From positions 22,098,002-22,162,001 of the forward strand of contig NC_092226.1 in NCBI RefSeq assembly GCF_036320965.1: a stretch of DNA of 64,000 nt, written 5' to 3'. The translations under genes and the position numbers were made by a program. The notes under the pieces were generated by a model, which was not told where the DNA came from, searched no databases, and worked only from the letters and a program-made list of their open reading frames with translations. Positions 1 through 11,300 of the stretch are shown here, in pieces. This stretch comes from Panulirus ornatus. Lineage: Eukaryota; Arthropoda; Malacostraca; Decapoda; Palinuridae. Within the stretch, counting starts at the first letter, position 1. The number at the start of each line of letters is the position of its first letter.

Positions 1-233
1 GCTGAGGGGGAGGTGCCGTTAGAATAGATACATTTATGAGAGTGTCATCAGATGAACCAGTTGGGGGCGAGATTGTGTATTTACAGCAATATGGACTGGA
101 GGTGAAAAACAAATCCAGAATATTATGAGAGTGGTCACAGCAGTCATGCATATGGTTAGGGCAGGAGATAATTTGCTCTAAATCATTGAGAATGGAGAAT
201 GTGAGGGCTCGAATCCCTCCACCATCCATATGT
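1..233 (-). mobile_element. Jockey-like LINE fragment, end of EEP endonuclease
   Basis: This stretch parallels 17290-17520 almost base for base: the same 'cagttggggg', 'gagagtggtcacagca' and 'ataatttgctctaaatcat' strings occur in the same order. In the 17-kb copy the minus strand encodes the C-terminal part of an endonuclease/exonuclease/phosphatase domain containing SSDHN, the SDH motif of LINE endonucleases. This copy is cut by the window edge on the left and stops matching near 233. It lies upstream of the first Kelch exon, so it is probably intronic. Confidence 0.7.
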
Positions 234-584
234 TTGATGATTACGTAGAAGTTTGTCTTGATTTGTAGAAGTTTTTGTCTCAGATGGTATTCACTGCTCA
301 GCAGGCCCCAGCTAGATCAGGTTAAGGTAATTTTGATACATATATTTTCAAGCAAAAATAAAAAGATTATCCAATCTAAACCCAATTTTGTTGTCCTAAA
401 CATAATGAAAAAGATTATGAATGCTAGAATTGCCCTCTACCAGTAGCCTGTTAAGGGTTAGGCACTAAAAGATAAGAAGCAGCACTGAAGTTCACTTCTT
501 ATAGAGACTCTTTTGCAGTGTCATGCCCTTGAGGGTATTAGTAAACCACCGAGTAATATCTACTTCAAGAGACTTATTTTTCAG

Positions 585-725
585 GTGGGAGGTTTTGATG
601 GATCTACAGGCCTGAATAGTGCAGAGATGTATGATTCAAAAGCTTATGAATGGAGGATGATTGCCCCAATGTCAACACGACGGTCATCTGTTGGAGTTGG
701 AGTTGTTAGTGGCTTTCTGTATGCT
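585..725 (+). CDS. kel: KLHL2/3-type Kelch protein exon (blade 3)
   Basis: This exon encodes 47 residues, one Kelch repeat, from VGGFDG to GFLYA. It shows the Gly-Gly doublet (residues 2-3), the conserved Tyr16 and Trp23, and the MSTRRSSVGVGVV strand typical of the third blade of KLHL2/KLHL3. It starts after a pyrimidine-rich acceptor (ttatttttcag, ending at 584) and ends at a consensus donor gtaagt at 726, phase 0 on both sides. The next exon resumes with VGGYDG. In this family the Kelch propeller recruits substrates (WNK kinases for human KLHL3) to a Cullin-3 ubiquitin ligase, while BTB and BACK domains upstream bind Cul3. Those domains are outside the window. The open frame upstream of 585 is intronic. 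The alternative is another KLHL paralogue, but the four exons together fit KLHL2/3 best. Confidence 0.93.
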
Positions 726-1611
726 GTAAGTTACATTTCGTTTCTTAGTTCTGTGAGTAATAAGGTTTTGGATGCTAAAATTTCATCATTTTTAAAAAAA
801 AAATCATATAGATTTTACAAATTGAGGACAGCAGTTGAAGATGTATGCCAGTTAAGTATAAAGATATATACCCTTGATTCACTTCATATGAATGGCAACA
901 TAGCTAAAGATGATAGATAGTTGAGGCAGATGGAGTGATTGAATTCATAGAGGGAGATGAATATTGTAAAAAAGACTATCTCGTGAGTTTATGAAAGCGT
1001 GTTTTTGAGTACCATATCCTTTTTCCTTACTATTTGATTCTCTTTAAGCCATGGGTTAAGTTATGCAGTTTAGGACATAAGAGTCAGAAATGCCATTGTC
1101 ACATTTCATGCACACATAAATGTGACCATAGTATGTTGAGAGGGGTTTGAAAATTTTACATGCAAATGATGCTGGAATAATTTGCCAGACAGCACCCCTT
1201 AGCACTACTGAAATTGATGTCATGAATACTTGACTTGACTGCCATATCAACTAGTAGTATCTCACCACAGATGTCATCAAATGATTATATCACCTCCTTA
1301 AGGGAAGGGGATTTAAGGATGGGGAAAACCTTATGAAGAGTCAAGCTTAGAAACTATTTTCTTCAACTCGTATCCAGTTTTCTAGGCAGACTCCTTGTTC
1401 GCTTTCACCTTGAAGTTTTGTGTAAGTAGTCTACCGGGACAGAGAATCTACCAATAAGGACAAAGTATCTGAAGTCACATGCACAGCTTAATTCTCTCCT
1501 GAGAAGAATCATTTAGAATACACTTGTTTGACTGAAGACCTCTTTAACTATTTTGCAAAATTTTAGATACAAAAAATTGTCTTTCATTAGATTAATGTTT
1601 AACTCATGATA
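726..1611 (+). other. Intron 1, first part
   Basis: After the donor at 726 this AT-rich stretch shows no coding motif, RNA gene or transposon domain that I recognise. Short open frames here have no family features. Confidence 0.6.
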
Positions 1612-1769
1612 TGGAACAAGAGCAACCCTATACCCAGAAACTGAACCAGTTCTTTCAGAGCAGGATTTTGCCATAGAATAATAACTGTCTTAAAACAAGA
1701 GCATCCTTTTACCCCAGAACCAAACTAGCTCTCCCAGAACAGGGTTTTGCCTTAAATTGATAACTGTCA
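1612..1769. repeat. Two-copy tandem repeat, period about 79 bp
   Basis: Both units start with 'caagagca' (1617 and 1696) and carry, in order, 'cccagaa', 'gaaccag/caaacta', 'ggttttgcc/ggattttgcc' and 'ataactgtc'. The units are clearly diverged, so the duplication is not recent. Confidence 0.75.
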
Positions 1770-1940
1770 TAGACAACATCAAAAAGATTTTAAGTAAGAC
1801 AGTATGAGACAGCATTGTTGGTTCCTCCTTGATCCCCAAAAGAGCAAAAGTACAGTTTAAAAAGACTTTGTATGTGAGATACTCAAAATTTCAGCAACTG
1901 GCCTATGTATGCTGTTCCACTGACTGTTGAGATAGCTTCA

Positions 1941-2100
1941 GACCTCTGTGGTGTAGTGGTTAGCATTACTGACTGTGGTGTATTCACAGGTTTCCCAGGG
2001 TCGAGAGCATAGGTTTGAAAAGAATAAAGAATAGTCCAGGATGCTACATTGGGTACTTGGCTTAGGCTAGGGTATATGTAAATAGCATCAGGCTGGGGGG
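1941..2100 (+). mobile_element. tRNA-like SINE fragment
   Basis: The segment 'ctgtggtgtagtggttagca' (1945-1964) fits a Pol III A box as found in tRNA-derived SINEs. A degraded B box (aggtttgaaa, 2011-2020) lies about 60 bp downstream, where a functional one would read GGTTCGAATCC. The 3' part runs into a mixed RTE/SINE repeat. It is a relic rather than a working tRNA: there is no cloverleaf acceptor pairing. Confidence 0.55.
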
Positions 2101-2106
2101 AGGAAC

Positions 2107-2690
2107 AATGTGGTTTCAGAAGTGGTATAGGATGTTTGAATCAGGTCTTTGCTTTAAAGAATGTGTGAGAGGAATGCTTAGAGAAACAAAAGTATTTCTG
2201 CGTGGCATTTATGGATCTTTTCCATCTTTTAGAATTTAGAATGTAAGGGGGGAAGGAGTGTCCAGCCTCTGCTCCTGCTCCTCTTTGTCCCCTTCTATGA
2301 CATATAGATAGTTTGATAGGTAGATATAAGAGTAGAATTTTAATTCTCAGGTCCTTACTCTGAGGAATTCTTTACCTTCCTTCAGTGCAACTCAAGAGGG
2401 AACTTTCAGCCTTACTCTTTGCTTTAAAGAATGTGTTTGAGGAATGCATAGAGAAACAAAAGTATTTTAGTGTGACATTTATGGATCTTTTCCATCTTTT
2501 AGAATTTAGAATGTAAGGGGGAAAGGGGTTCCAGCCTCTGCTCCTGCCCCTCTTAGTCCCCTTCTATGACATGTAGGTAGTTTGATAGGTAGAAATAAGG
2601 GTAGAATTTGAATTCTCGGGGCCTTACTCTGAGAAATTGGTTACCTTCCTTCAGTGCAGCCCAAGAGGGAACTTTCAGTCTTTGATCCTT
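2107..2690. repeat. Duplicated RTE/SINE composite, period about 269 bp
   Basis: The segment at 2107-2222 is a fragment of the RTE-like RT gene (readable as CGFRSG..., then K-N-V-C, then AFMDL). It is fused to a piece that matches the reverse of the 230-bp SINE-like element ('ccagcctctgctcctg', then 'ccccttctatgacat'). The composite starting 'ctttgctttaaagaatgtgt' at about 2147 recurs at about 2416, so it was tandemly duplicated after the two families had been joined. Confidence 0.7.
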
Positions 2691-2980
2691 TATGGTATCT
2701 TTTTTTGTGTCAATTAAAAAGAAAAAAAAGGTTTTGATTGAGGGAAATTAGACTTTCATCCATCCTGTTTTATTAATCTTGGTACCTTCATGCGCAATGC
2801 CCAGTGCTCCTCTTAAAACACAAGCATCAACTATATTACCCACAGGCTGAATGCAGCCCAGTTGACTTTGGGATATGGGCAGTAGGGCCTAACCAACTGT
2901 TCACTGCTACCTTGTTGTAAGTGACAGTTGCTAGTTGTCTTGCTTGTGAGCTTGAATCAATTGGTAATTGTAATTGAAAC

Positions 2981-3200
2981 TGAATGTAATTTCTGTGTAT
3001 GATAAGGTGCTTAAAAATCTATGAAATCATATTTTCTTGTGAATTTAACCACTCCCATGCCCCCATCAAACCCATGCCACCCTTACAAGCTGAATCTAAT
3101 TTGTGTGTATGATAAGGTGCTCAAAAATCTTTGAAATCATATTTTCTTGTGAATTTAACCACACCCATGCCCCCACCAAACCCATGTCACCCTTACTAAG
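2981..3200. repeat. Two-copy tandem repeat, period 110 bp
   Basis: The units at 2981-3090 and 3091-3200 both begin 'tgaatNtaatt', continue with 'tgtgtatgataaggtgct' and end with 'cccatgccccca.caaacccatg' and 'acccttac'. They differ at only a few positions. Confidence 0.85.
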
Positions 3201-3425
3201 GATATCCTGGTCCATTAAATAATGTACTTTTGCAAACTGTAGTTGCTTAACTCATAGTTCATAAGAAAAAGTAAAAGGTTTAGTGTTTTTTCTACACCAA
3301 ATTTTTTGAAAAAAGTTATGAAATTGAAATTAACTAAACATGCATACATACAATTAACCAGTCTGGTAGATTATATGTTTTTCTTAAACCAGGGGTATTT
3401 GTAATGATTTTTAAGAAAGTAGTAA

Positions 3426-4466
3426 ATGTATTTATATTCTGGTGTGGGAGGCAAGTTGTTAGAAGCAGTGAAAAGTTTTTATCGAGGATGTAAGGCATGT
3501 GTACGTGTAGGAAGAGAGGAAAGTGATTGGTTCTCAGTGAATGTAGGTTTGCGGCAGGGGTGTGTGATGTCTCCATGGTTGTTTAATTTGTTTATGGATG
3601 GGGTTGTTAGGGAGGTAAATGCAAGAGTCTTGGAAAGAGGGGCAAGTATGAAGTCTGTTGGGGATGAGAGAGCTTGGGAAGTGAGTCAGTTGTTGTTCGC
3701 TGATGATACAGCGCTGGTGGCGGATTCATGTGAGAAACTGCAGAAGCTGGTGACGGAGTTTGGTAAAGTGTGTGGAAGAAGAAAGTTAAGAGTAAATGTG
3801 AATAAGAGCAAGGTTATTAGGTACAGTAGGGTTGAGGGTCAAGTCAATTGGGAGGTGAGTTTGAATGGAGAAAAACTGGAGGAAGTGAAGTGTTTTAGAT
3901 ATCTGGGAGTGGATCTGTCAGCGGATGGAACCATGGAAGCGGAAGTGGATCATAGGGTGGGGGAGGGGGCGAAAATTTTGGGAGCCTTGAAAAATGTGTG
4001 GAAGTCGAGAACATTATCCCGGAAAGCAAAAATGGGTATGTTTGAAGGAATAGTGGTTCCAACAATGTTGTATGGTTGCGAGGCGTGGGCTATGGATAGA
4101 CTTGTGCGCAGGAGGATGGATGTGCTGGAAATGAGATGTTTGAGGACAATGTGTGGTGTGAGGTGGTTTGATCGAGTAAGTAACGTAAGGGTAAGAGAGA
4201 TGTGTGGAAATAAAAAAAGCGTGGTTGAGAGAGCAGAAGAGGGTGTTTTGAAATGGTTTGGGCACATGGAGAGAATGAGTGAGGAAAGATTGACCAAGAG
4301 GATATATGTGTCGGAGGTGGAGGGAACGAGGAGAAGAGGGAGACCAAATTGGAGGTGGAAAGATGGAGTGAAAAGGATTTTGTGTGATCGGGGCCTGAAC
4401 ATGCAGGAGGGTGAAAGGAGGGCAAGGAATAGAGTGAATTGGAGCGATGTGGTATACAGGGGTTGA
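3426..4466 (+). pseudogene. LINE reverse transcriptase, C-terminal two-thirds
   Basis: This is an open frame of 346 codons without an internal stop, the C-terminal part of the RTE-like polyprotein. In order it shows RT motif B (GLRQGCVMSPWLFN), motif C (LLFADDTAL, the FADD catalytic pair), motif D (RVNVNKSKVI), motif E (CFRYLGVDL), then the C-terminal region GHMERMSEERLTKRI and the RRGRPNWRW basic stretch. The first catalytic Asp (motif A, FMDLEKAYD in other copies) and the endonuclease are missing because of 5' truncation, so the frame cannot encode an active enzyme. The ATG at 3426 belongs to flanking DNA. Confidence 0.85.
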
Positions 4467-4667
4467 CGTGCTGTCAGTGGATTGAATCAAGGCATGTGAA
4501 GCGTCCGGGGTAAACCATGGAAAGCTGTGTAGGTATGTATATTTGCGTGTGTGGACGTGTGTATGTACATGTGTATGGGGGGGGTTGGGCCATTTCTTTC
4601 GTCTGTTTCCTTGCGCTACCTCGCAAACGCGGGAGACAGCGACAAAGTATAAAAAAAAAAAAAAAAA
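3438..4667 (+). mobile_element. RTE-like LINE, 5'-truncated, type B 3' end
   Basis: The copy begins inside the RT gene (YSGVGGKLLEAVK), runs to the end of the ORF at 4466, then through a short 3' UTR to a 17-A tract at 4651-4667. The UTR lacks the roughly 250-bp middle block present in type A copies, ends CTCGCAAACGCGGG, and has a poly(A) tail. The ORF ends VVYRG-stop (ggt-tga), where type A copies read ggt-cga and continue 14 codons. A six-base string 'ttctgg' flanks both ends and may be part of a target-site duplication. It lies in intron 1 in the sense orientation. Confidence 0.88.
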
Positions 4668-4716
4668 TCTCTTCTGGATAAATGAGTATATTGTCCCCTT
4701 CTATGACATGTATATT

Positions 4717-6650
4717 GCCGGCAAGGCAGCAGGTTTGGATGGGATTGCAGTGGAATTTATTAAAAAAGGGGGTTACTGTATTGTTGACTGGTTGGTAAGG
4801 TTATTTAATGTATGTATGATTCATGGTGAGGTGCCTGAGGATTGGCGGAATGCTTGCATAGTGCCATTGTACAAAGGCAAAGGGGATAAGAGTGAGTGCT
4901 CAAATTACAGAGGTATAAGTTTGTTGAGTATTCCTAGTAAATTATATGGGAGGGTATTGATTGAGAGGGTGAAGGCATGTACAGAGCATCAGATTGGGGA
5001 AGAGCAGTGTGGTTTCAGAAGTGGTAGAGGATGTGTGGATCAGGTGTTTGCTTTGAAGAATGTATGTGAGAAATACTTAGAAAAGCAAATGGATTTGTAT
5101 GTAGCATTTATGGATCTGGAGAAGGCATATGATAGAGTTGATAGAGATGCTCTGTGGAAGGTAGTAAGAATATATGGTGTGGGAGGCAAGTTGTTAGAAG
5201 CAGTGAAAAGTTTTTATTAAGGATGTAAGGCATGTGTACGTGCAGGAAGAGAGGAAAGTGATTGGCTCTCAGTGAATGTAGGTTTGCGGCAGGGGTGTGT
5301 GATGTCTCCATGGTTGTTTAATTAGTTTATGGATGGGGTTGTTAGGGAGGTGAATGCAAGAGTTTTGGAAAGAGGGGCAAGTATCAGTCTGGTATGGATG
5401 AGAGAGCTTGGGAAGTGAGTCAGTTGCTGTTCGCTGATGATACAGCGCTGGTGGCTGGTTCATGTGAGAAACTGCAGAAGCTGGTGACTGAGTTTGGTAA
5501 AGTGTGTGAAAGAAGAAAGTTAAGAGTAAATGTGAATAAGAGCAAGGTTATTAGGTACAGTAGGGTTGAGGGTCAAGTCAGTTGGGAGGTAAGTTTGAAT
5601 GGAGAAAAACTGGAGGAAGTAAAGTGCTTTTGATATCTGGGAGTGGATCTGGCAGTGGATGGAACCGTGGAAGCGGAAGTGAATCATAGGGTGGGGGAGG
5701 GGGCGAAAATTCTAGGAGCCTTAAAGAATGTTTAGAAGTCGAAAAAATTATCTCGGAAAGCAAAAATGGGTATGTTTGAAGGAATAGTGGTCCCAACAAT
5801 GTTGTATGGCGAGGCGTGGGCTATGGATAGAGTTGTGCACAGGAGGGTGGATGTGCTGGAAATGAGATGTTTGAGGACAATATGTAGTATGAGGTGGTTT
5901 GATCGAGTAAGCAATGTAAGGGTAAGAGAGATGTGTGGAAATAAAAAGAGTGTGGTTGAGAGAGCAGAAGAGGGTGTTTTGAAATGGTTTGGTCACATGG
6001 AGAGAATGAGTGAGGAAAGATTGACCAAGAGGAAATATGTGTCAGAGGTGGATGGAACGAGGAGAAGTGGGAGACCAAATTGAAGGTGGAAAGATGGAGT
6101 GAAAAAGATTTTGAGTGATCGGGGCCTGAACATGCAGGAGGGTAAAAGGCGTGCAAGGAATAGAGTGAATTGGAACGATGTGGTATACCGGAGTCGACGT
6201 GCTGTCAGTGGATTGAACCAGGGCATGTGAAGCGTCTGGGGTAAACCATGGAAAGTTCTGTGGGGCCTGGATGTGGAAAGGGAGCTGTGGTTTCGGTACA
6301 TTATTACATGACAGCTAGAGACTGAGTGTGAACGAATGGGGCCTTTGTTGTCTTTCCTAGCGCTACCTCGCACACATGAGGGGGGGAGGGGGTTGTTATT
6401 CCATGTGTGGCGAGGTGGCGATGGGAATGAATAAAGACAGACAGTATGAATTATGTACATGTGTATATATGTATATGTCTGTGTGTGTATATATATGTGT
6501 ACATTGAGATGTATGGGTATGTATATTTGCGTGTGTGGACGTGTATGTATATACATGTGTATGTGGGTGGGTTGGGCCATTCTTTCATCTGTTTTCTTGC
6601 GCTACCTCACTAACGCAGGAGACAGCGACAAAGCAAAATAAATAGATAAA
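4717..6650 (+). mobile_element. RTE-like LINE, 5'-truncated, type A 3' end, decayed
   Basis: The copy starts in the RT N-terminal region (GKAAGLDGIAVEF) and runs to the 3' end 'gacagcgacaaagcaaaataaatagataaat' near 6650. Open segments (4543-5220, 5394-5633, 5766-6083) show the protein is broken by stops and frameshifts, for example a stop at 5218 in FYRG and one near 5323 in the motif B tail. The ORF end reads RRAVSGLNQGM, unlike the shortened type B end. The long type A 3' UTR (6230-6640) includes a TG/TA-rich block and ends in an AAATA-like tail. The 50 bp before it carries an exact 19-base match to the SINE-like element (ccccttctatgacatgta). Confidence 0.87.
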
Positions 6651-7626
6651 TATGAATATAGTGATAAACTGTGACTCCCCTGGGCTAATATTATTGATGA
6701 TCATGAATCATAAAAAAAATTTACTTTCATGAAAACTAGAATAGAAAAAGTAAAATCTGTGAACATGTATTCACCATTGCCACTGATCAGAGAAAAGGCC
6801 AAAATATACCTTTAATGAATCATACATGGATGATCCAGTGCTGTTACTATGACTTGATAGAAAGGTTGAAAAGATTAAATATATTACAACTGTATAATTA
6901 GTATTAGCCTGGGAAATAGCAATCAAGTATTAAGTGTTAGCAATATATTCAGCATAAAAGAATGTTGGCCTTATCCAGATGAGAGTCTATTTCACAGAGT
7001 TGGCAAACTTAATGTAGTTAAGTTTAACTTTGATCAGAGGTCTAGTGAATTTTACCCAGTGATGACACAAAAGAGTTTGTTAGCTGACATGGCAATCAAA
7101 TGAGGGGATTTTGACCCTATACCTGGTAGCACAAGAGGTGTTTCTTGGTTAGTGATTACAGTGTTGATTTTAAGTGGGATTTTCATACCACCCTCTGAAT
7201 ACATTATAGTTACATTTTTTAATGCATCCAGTGTTACTGTGGTATTTGCTGCAATGCATTCTCTAACCTTGCTTAGCCTACACATGGTTGCACATCTTAG
7301 AATTTTCATTAAGAAGTGAAAAGATTAGGGATGGTTTGCTCATCATATGTACTTGTGAAAAAATGTATGTGAGAATTGTATCAAAAAATGCTGGTAGTGA
7401 AAAGATTAAGTGTTTAGGTTGGGTGGCAAATATATGATGGATGAACATTATGGATGTGGATGAATGGAGACTTGATCATTGATGTTTTAAGGAAATTTTT
7501 GTAAGTCAATTTATTTGTGTTATAAGAAATGGTGTATTTTAAGGTTAACAAGAGAACAAATAGGGAAGATGGAGAAGTATAGATATGAAGATAGACAGAC
7601 TGAATTTATATAATATACTGTAAGTT
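6651..7626 (+). other. Intron 1, quiet stretch
   Basis: I see no recognisable gene, repeat family or RNA here. An 85-codon minus-strand frame at 7052-7309 has no motif that I can name. Confidence 0.5.
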
Positions 7627-7636
7627 CTTTTGAAAT

Positions 7637-7795
7637 GGATGAAGGCAGCAAGTATGAATATGTACATGTGTGTATATGTATGTCTGTGTATGTATATGTA
7701 TGTATATGTTAAAATGTACATGTATGTGTCTGTTTCCTTGTGCTATCTCGCTAACACAGGAGATGGCGATTAAGTATAATAGTAATATAATGATA
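7637..7795 (+). mobile_element. 159-bp RTE 3'-UTR-only insertion with 10-bp TSD
   Basis: The insert holds only the last part of the RTE 3' UTR: the TG/TA-rich block, then 'gtttccttgtgctatctcgctaacacagg', then a tail 'aagtataatagtaatataatgata'. It is flanked by exact 10-bp repeats cttttgaaat at 7627-7636 and 7796-7805. The arrangement is a normal target-primed insertion with extreme 5' truncation. Confidence 0.88.
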
Positions 7796-7970
7796 CTTTT
7801 GAAATCTTGTTTGGTAACCTCCCATGTCTCATGACTAGATGGAGTACAGTAAAGTTCCAGTAAATTTAGTGGCACCTCATTACTATAGATCAAACCAGTT
7901 GAGTATAAAAATTACAAAAATTACTATATTAACAGTTAAGGATTCTGCAGAGTATATTTATATATTAAAG

Positions 7971-8085
7971 GTTGGAGGATATGATGGAGCATCAAGACAA
8001 TGCTTAGCATCGGTAGAGTGTTACAGCCCAGATTCTGATGTATGGACCTCTGTGGCAGAGATGTCAGCACGCAGGAGTGGAGCAG
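7971..8085 (+). CDS. kel: KLHL2/3-type Kelch protein exon (blade 4)
   Basis: This 115-bp exon encodes [17 protein letters not shown] through EMSARRSGA and the first base of a split Gly codon. The Gly-Gly doublet, Tyr18 and Trp25 of the Kelch repeat are present, and [12 protein letters not shown] is highly characteristic of KLHL2/KLHL3 blade 4. The acceptor is 'tatattaaag' ending at 7970 and the donor is gtcagt at 8086, slightly weaker than consensus. Phase is 0 at the start and 1 at the end. Reading through the donor gives Q-stop, so the exon must be spliced, and the next exon restores the Gly codon (g + gt) and continues VGVLDG. Only 165 bp upstream lies the 3' end of a small RTE insertion. 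Confidence 0.94.
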
Positions 8086-8301
8086 GTCAGTAAGGCTTAC
8101 AACAGAAATATTCATGCTTTCAAAAAGTTAAATTTTATATTTGTTATAAAAAGATTGATATCTTAAATTCCCATGGTTCAGGTCATTTAGTTACACATTC
8201 CAAGCTATATGGAAATGAGTAAATACATATTGTTTAATTAATAAAATATAGCCTTCACAGGTTTACCTCTCAGTAGCTTTTTGTTTAGATATATATAGAG
8301 A

Positions 8302-11300
8302 TAGGTAGTATGTTTGAGGAAAGGAACCTGGATGTTTTGGCTCTGAGTGAAACAAAGCTCAAGGGTAAAGGGGAAAAGTGGTTTAAGAATGTCTTGGGAG
8401 TAGTCAGGGGTTGGTGAGAGGACAAGACCAAAGGAAGGAGTAGCACTACTCCTGAAACAGTTGTGGGAATATGTGATAGAATGTAAGAAAGTAAACTCTA
8501 GATTGATATGGGTAAAACTGTAAGTGGATGGAGAAAGATGGGTGATTATTAGTGCCTATCTATGCACCTGGTCATGAGAAGAAAGATCATGAGAGGCAAG
8601 TGTTTTGGCAGCAGCTGAGTGAGTGTGTTAGCAGCTTTTGATGCACGAGAGCGGGTTATAGTGATGGGTGATTTGAATGCAAAGGTGAGTTATGTGGTTG
8701 GTGAGAGGACAAGACCAAAGGAAGGAGTAGCACTACTCTTGAAACAGTTGTGGGAATATGTGATAGAATGTAAGAAAGTAAACTCTAGATTGATATGGGT
8801 AAAACTGAAAGTGGATGGAGAAAGATGGGTGATTATTAGTGCCTATCTATGCACCTGGTCATGAGAAGAAAGATCATGAGAGGCAAGTGTTTTGGCAGCA
8901 GCTGAGTGAGTGTGTTAGCAGCTTTTGATGCACGAGACCGGGTTATAGTGATGGGTGATTTGAATGCAAAGGTGAGTTATGTGGCAGTTGAGGGTATAAT
9001 TGGTGTAAATGGGGTGTTCAAGTGTTGTAAATGGAAATGGTGAAGAGCTTGTAGAATTTGTATGTTGAAAAAAGGACTGGTGATTGGGAATATCTGGTTT
9101 AAAAAGAGAGATATACATAAGGAGACGTATGTAAGTAGGAGAGATGGCCAGAGAGCGTTATTGGATTACGTGCTAATTGATAGGCGTGAAAGAGAGACTT
9201 TTGGATGTTAATGTGCTGAGAGGGGCAACTGCAGGATGTCTGATCATTATCTTGTGGAGGCGAAGGTGAAGATTTGTACAGGTTTTCAGAAAAGAAGAGA
9301 AAATGTTGGGGTGAAGAGAGTGGTGAGAGTAAGTGAGCTTGGAAAGAAGACTTGTGTGAGGAAGCACAAGGAGAGATTGAGTGCAGAATGGAAAAAGGTG
9401 AGAACAAATGACTTAAGGGGAGTGGGGAATGGAATGGGATGTATTTAGGGAAGCAGTGATGGCTTTCACTAAAGATGCTTGTGGCATGTGAAAGGTGGGA
9501 GGTGGGCAGATTAGAAAGGGTAGTGAGTGGTGGGATGAAGAAGTAAGATTGTTAGTGAAAGAGAAGAGAGAGGCGTTTGGACGATTTTTGCAGGGAAGTA
9601 GTGCGAATGACTGGGAGATGTATAAAAGAAAGAGGCAGGAGGTCAAGAGAAAGGTGAAAGAGGTGAAAAAGAGAGCAAATGAGAGTTGGGGTGAGAGAGT
9701 CATTAGATTTTAGGGAGAATAAAAAGATATTTTGGAAGGAGGTAAATAAAGTGCATAAGACAAGAGAACAAATGGGGACATCGGTGAAAGGGGCTAATGG
9801 GGAGGTAATAACAAGTGGTAAACTGAGAAGGAGATGGAGTGAGTATTTTGAGGTTTGTTGAATGTGTTTGATGATAGAGTGGCAGTTATAGGGTGTTTTG
9901 GTTGTGGTGGTGTGCAAAGTGAGAGGATCAGAGAGAATGGTTTGGTAAACAGAGAAGAGGTAGTGAAAGCTTTGCGGAAGATGAAAGCCAGCGAGGCGGC
10001 GGGTTTGGATGGTATTGCTGTGGAATTTATTATAATGGGGGTGGCTGTATTGTTGACTAGTTGGTAAAGATATTCAATGTATGGATGGTTCATGGTGAAG
10101 CACCTGAGGATTGGCGGAATGCATGCATAGTGCCGTTGTACACAGGCAAAGGGGATAAAAGTGAGTGTTCAAATTACAGAGGTATAAGTTTGTTAAGTAT
10201 TCCTGGGAAATTATATGGGAGGGTACTGATTGCGAGGGTAAAGGCATGTACGGAGCATCAGATTGGGGAAGAGCAGTGTGATTTCAGAAGTGGTAGAGGA
10301 TGTGTGGATCAGGTGTCTGCTTTGAAGAAAGTATGTGAGAAATACCTAAAAAAAAAAGATGGATTTGTTTGTAGCATTTATGGATCTGAAGAAGGCATAT
10401 GATAAGAGTTGATAGAGATGCTTTGTGGAAGGTATTAAGAGTATATGGTGTGAGAGGTAAGTTGCTAGAAGCAGTGAAAAGTTTTTATCAAGGATGTAAG
10501 GCATGTGTACGAGTGAGAAGAGAGGAAAGTGATTGGTTCTCAGTGAATGTCGGTTTACGGCAGGGGTGCATGATGTCTCCATGGTTGTTTAATTTGTATA
10601 TGGATGGGGTTGTTAGGGAGGTGAATGCAAGAGTTTTGGAGAAAGGGGCAAGGATGCAGTCAGTTGTGGATGAGAGGGCTTGGGAAGTGAGTCAGCTGTT
10701 GTTTGCTGATGATACAGCGCTGGTGGCTGATTTGGGTGAGAAACTGCAGAAGTTGGTGACTGAGTTTGGTAAAGTGTGTGAAAGAAGAAAGCTGAGAGTA
10801 AATGTGAATAAGAGCAAGGTAATTAGGTTCAGTAGGGTTGAGGAACAAGTTAATTGGGGAGGTAAGTTTGAATGGAGAAAAACTAGAGGAAGTGAAGTGT
10901 TTTAGATATCTGTGAGTGGATTTAGCAGCAGATGGAACCATGGAAGCAGAAGTGAGTCACAGGATGGGGGAGAGAGCGAAGGTTCTGGGAGCGTTGAAGA
11001 ATGTGTGGAAGGCGAGAACATTATCTCAGGGAGCAAAAATGGGTGTTTGAAGGAATAGTGGTTCCAACAGCGTTATGTGGTCGCAAGGCATGGGCTATAG
11101 ACAGGGTTGTGCGGAGGAGGGTGGATGTTGTGGGAATGAAATGTTTGAGGACAATATGTGGTGTGAGGTGGTTTGGTTAAGTAATGAAAGGTTAAGAGAT
11201 ATGTGGTAATAAAAAGAGTGTGGTTGAGAGAGCAGAAGAGGGTGGATTGAAATGGTTTGGTCACATGGAGAGAATGAGTGAGGAAAGATTGACAAAGAAG

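Noticed and set aside
513..584. Extension of the Kelch exon upstream to the ATG at 513
   Set aside because: Residues before VGGFDG do not resemble the preceding Kelch strand, and a clear acceptor (tttttcag) ends at 584. The upstream open frame is chance.
1945..2020. tRNA gene on the plus strand
   Set aside because: The A box is good but the B box is degraded, the spacing is about 60 bp, and no acceptor stem forms. It was called a tRNA-like SINE instead.
3950..4490. Long Pro/Ser/His-rich minus-strand frames overlapping the RTE ORF
   Set aside because: They are antisense shadows of the RT coding sequence. The same frames recur opposite every RTE copy (for example 5821-6156, 53503-53979) with no codon-level conservation of their own.
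6453..6641. Frame rich in Cys, Tyr, Val, Met in the RTE 3' UTR, repeated at other copies
   Set aside because: It is translation of the TG/TA-rich low-complexity block of the 3' UTR. It recurs in both orientations at 38832-39020 and 62839-63023.
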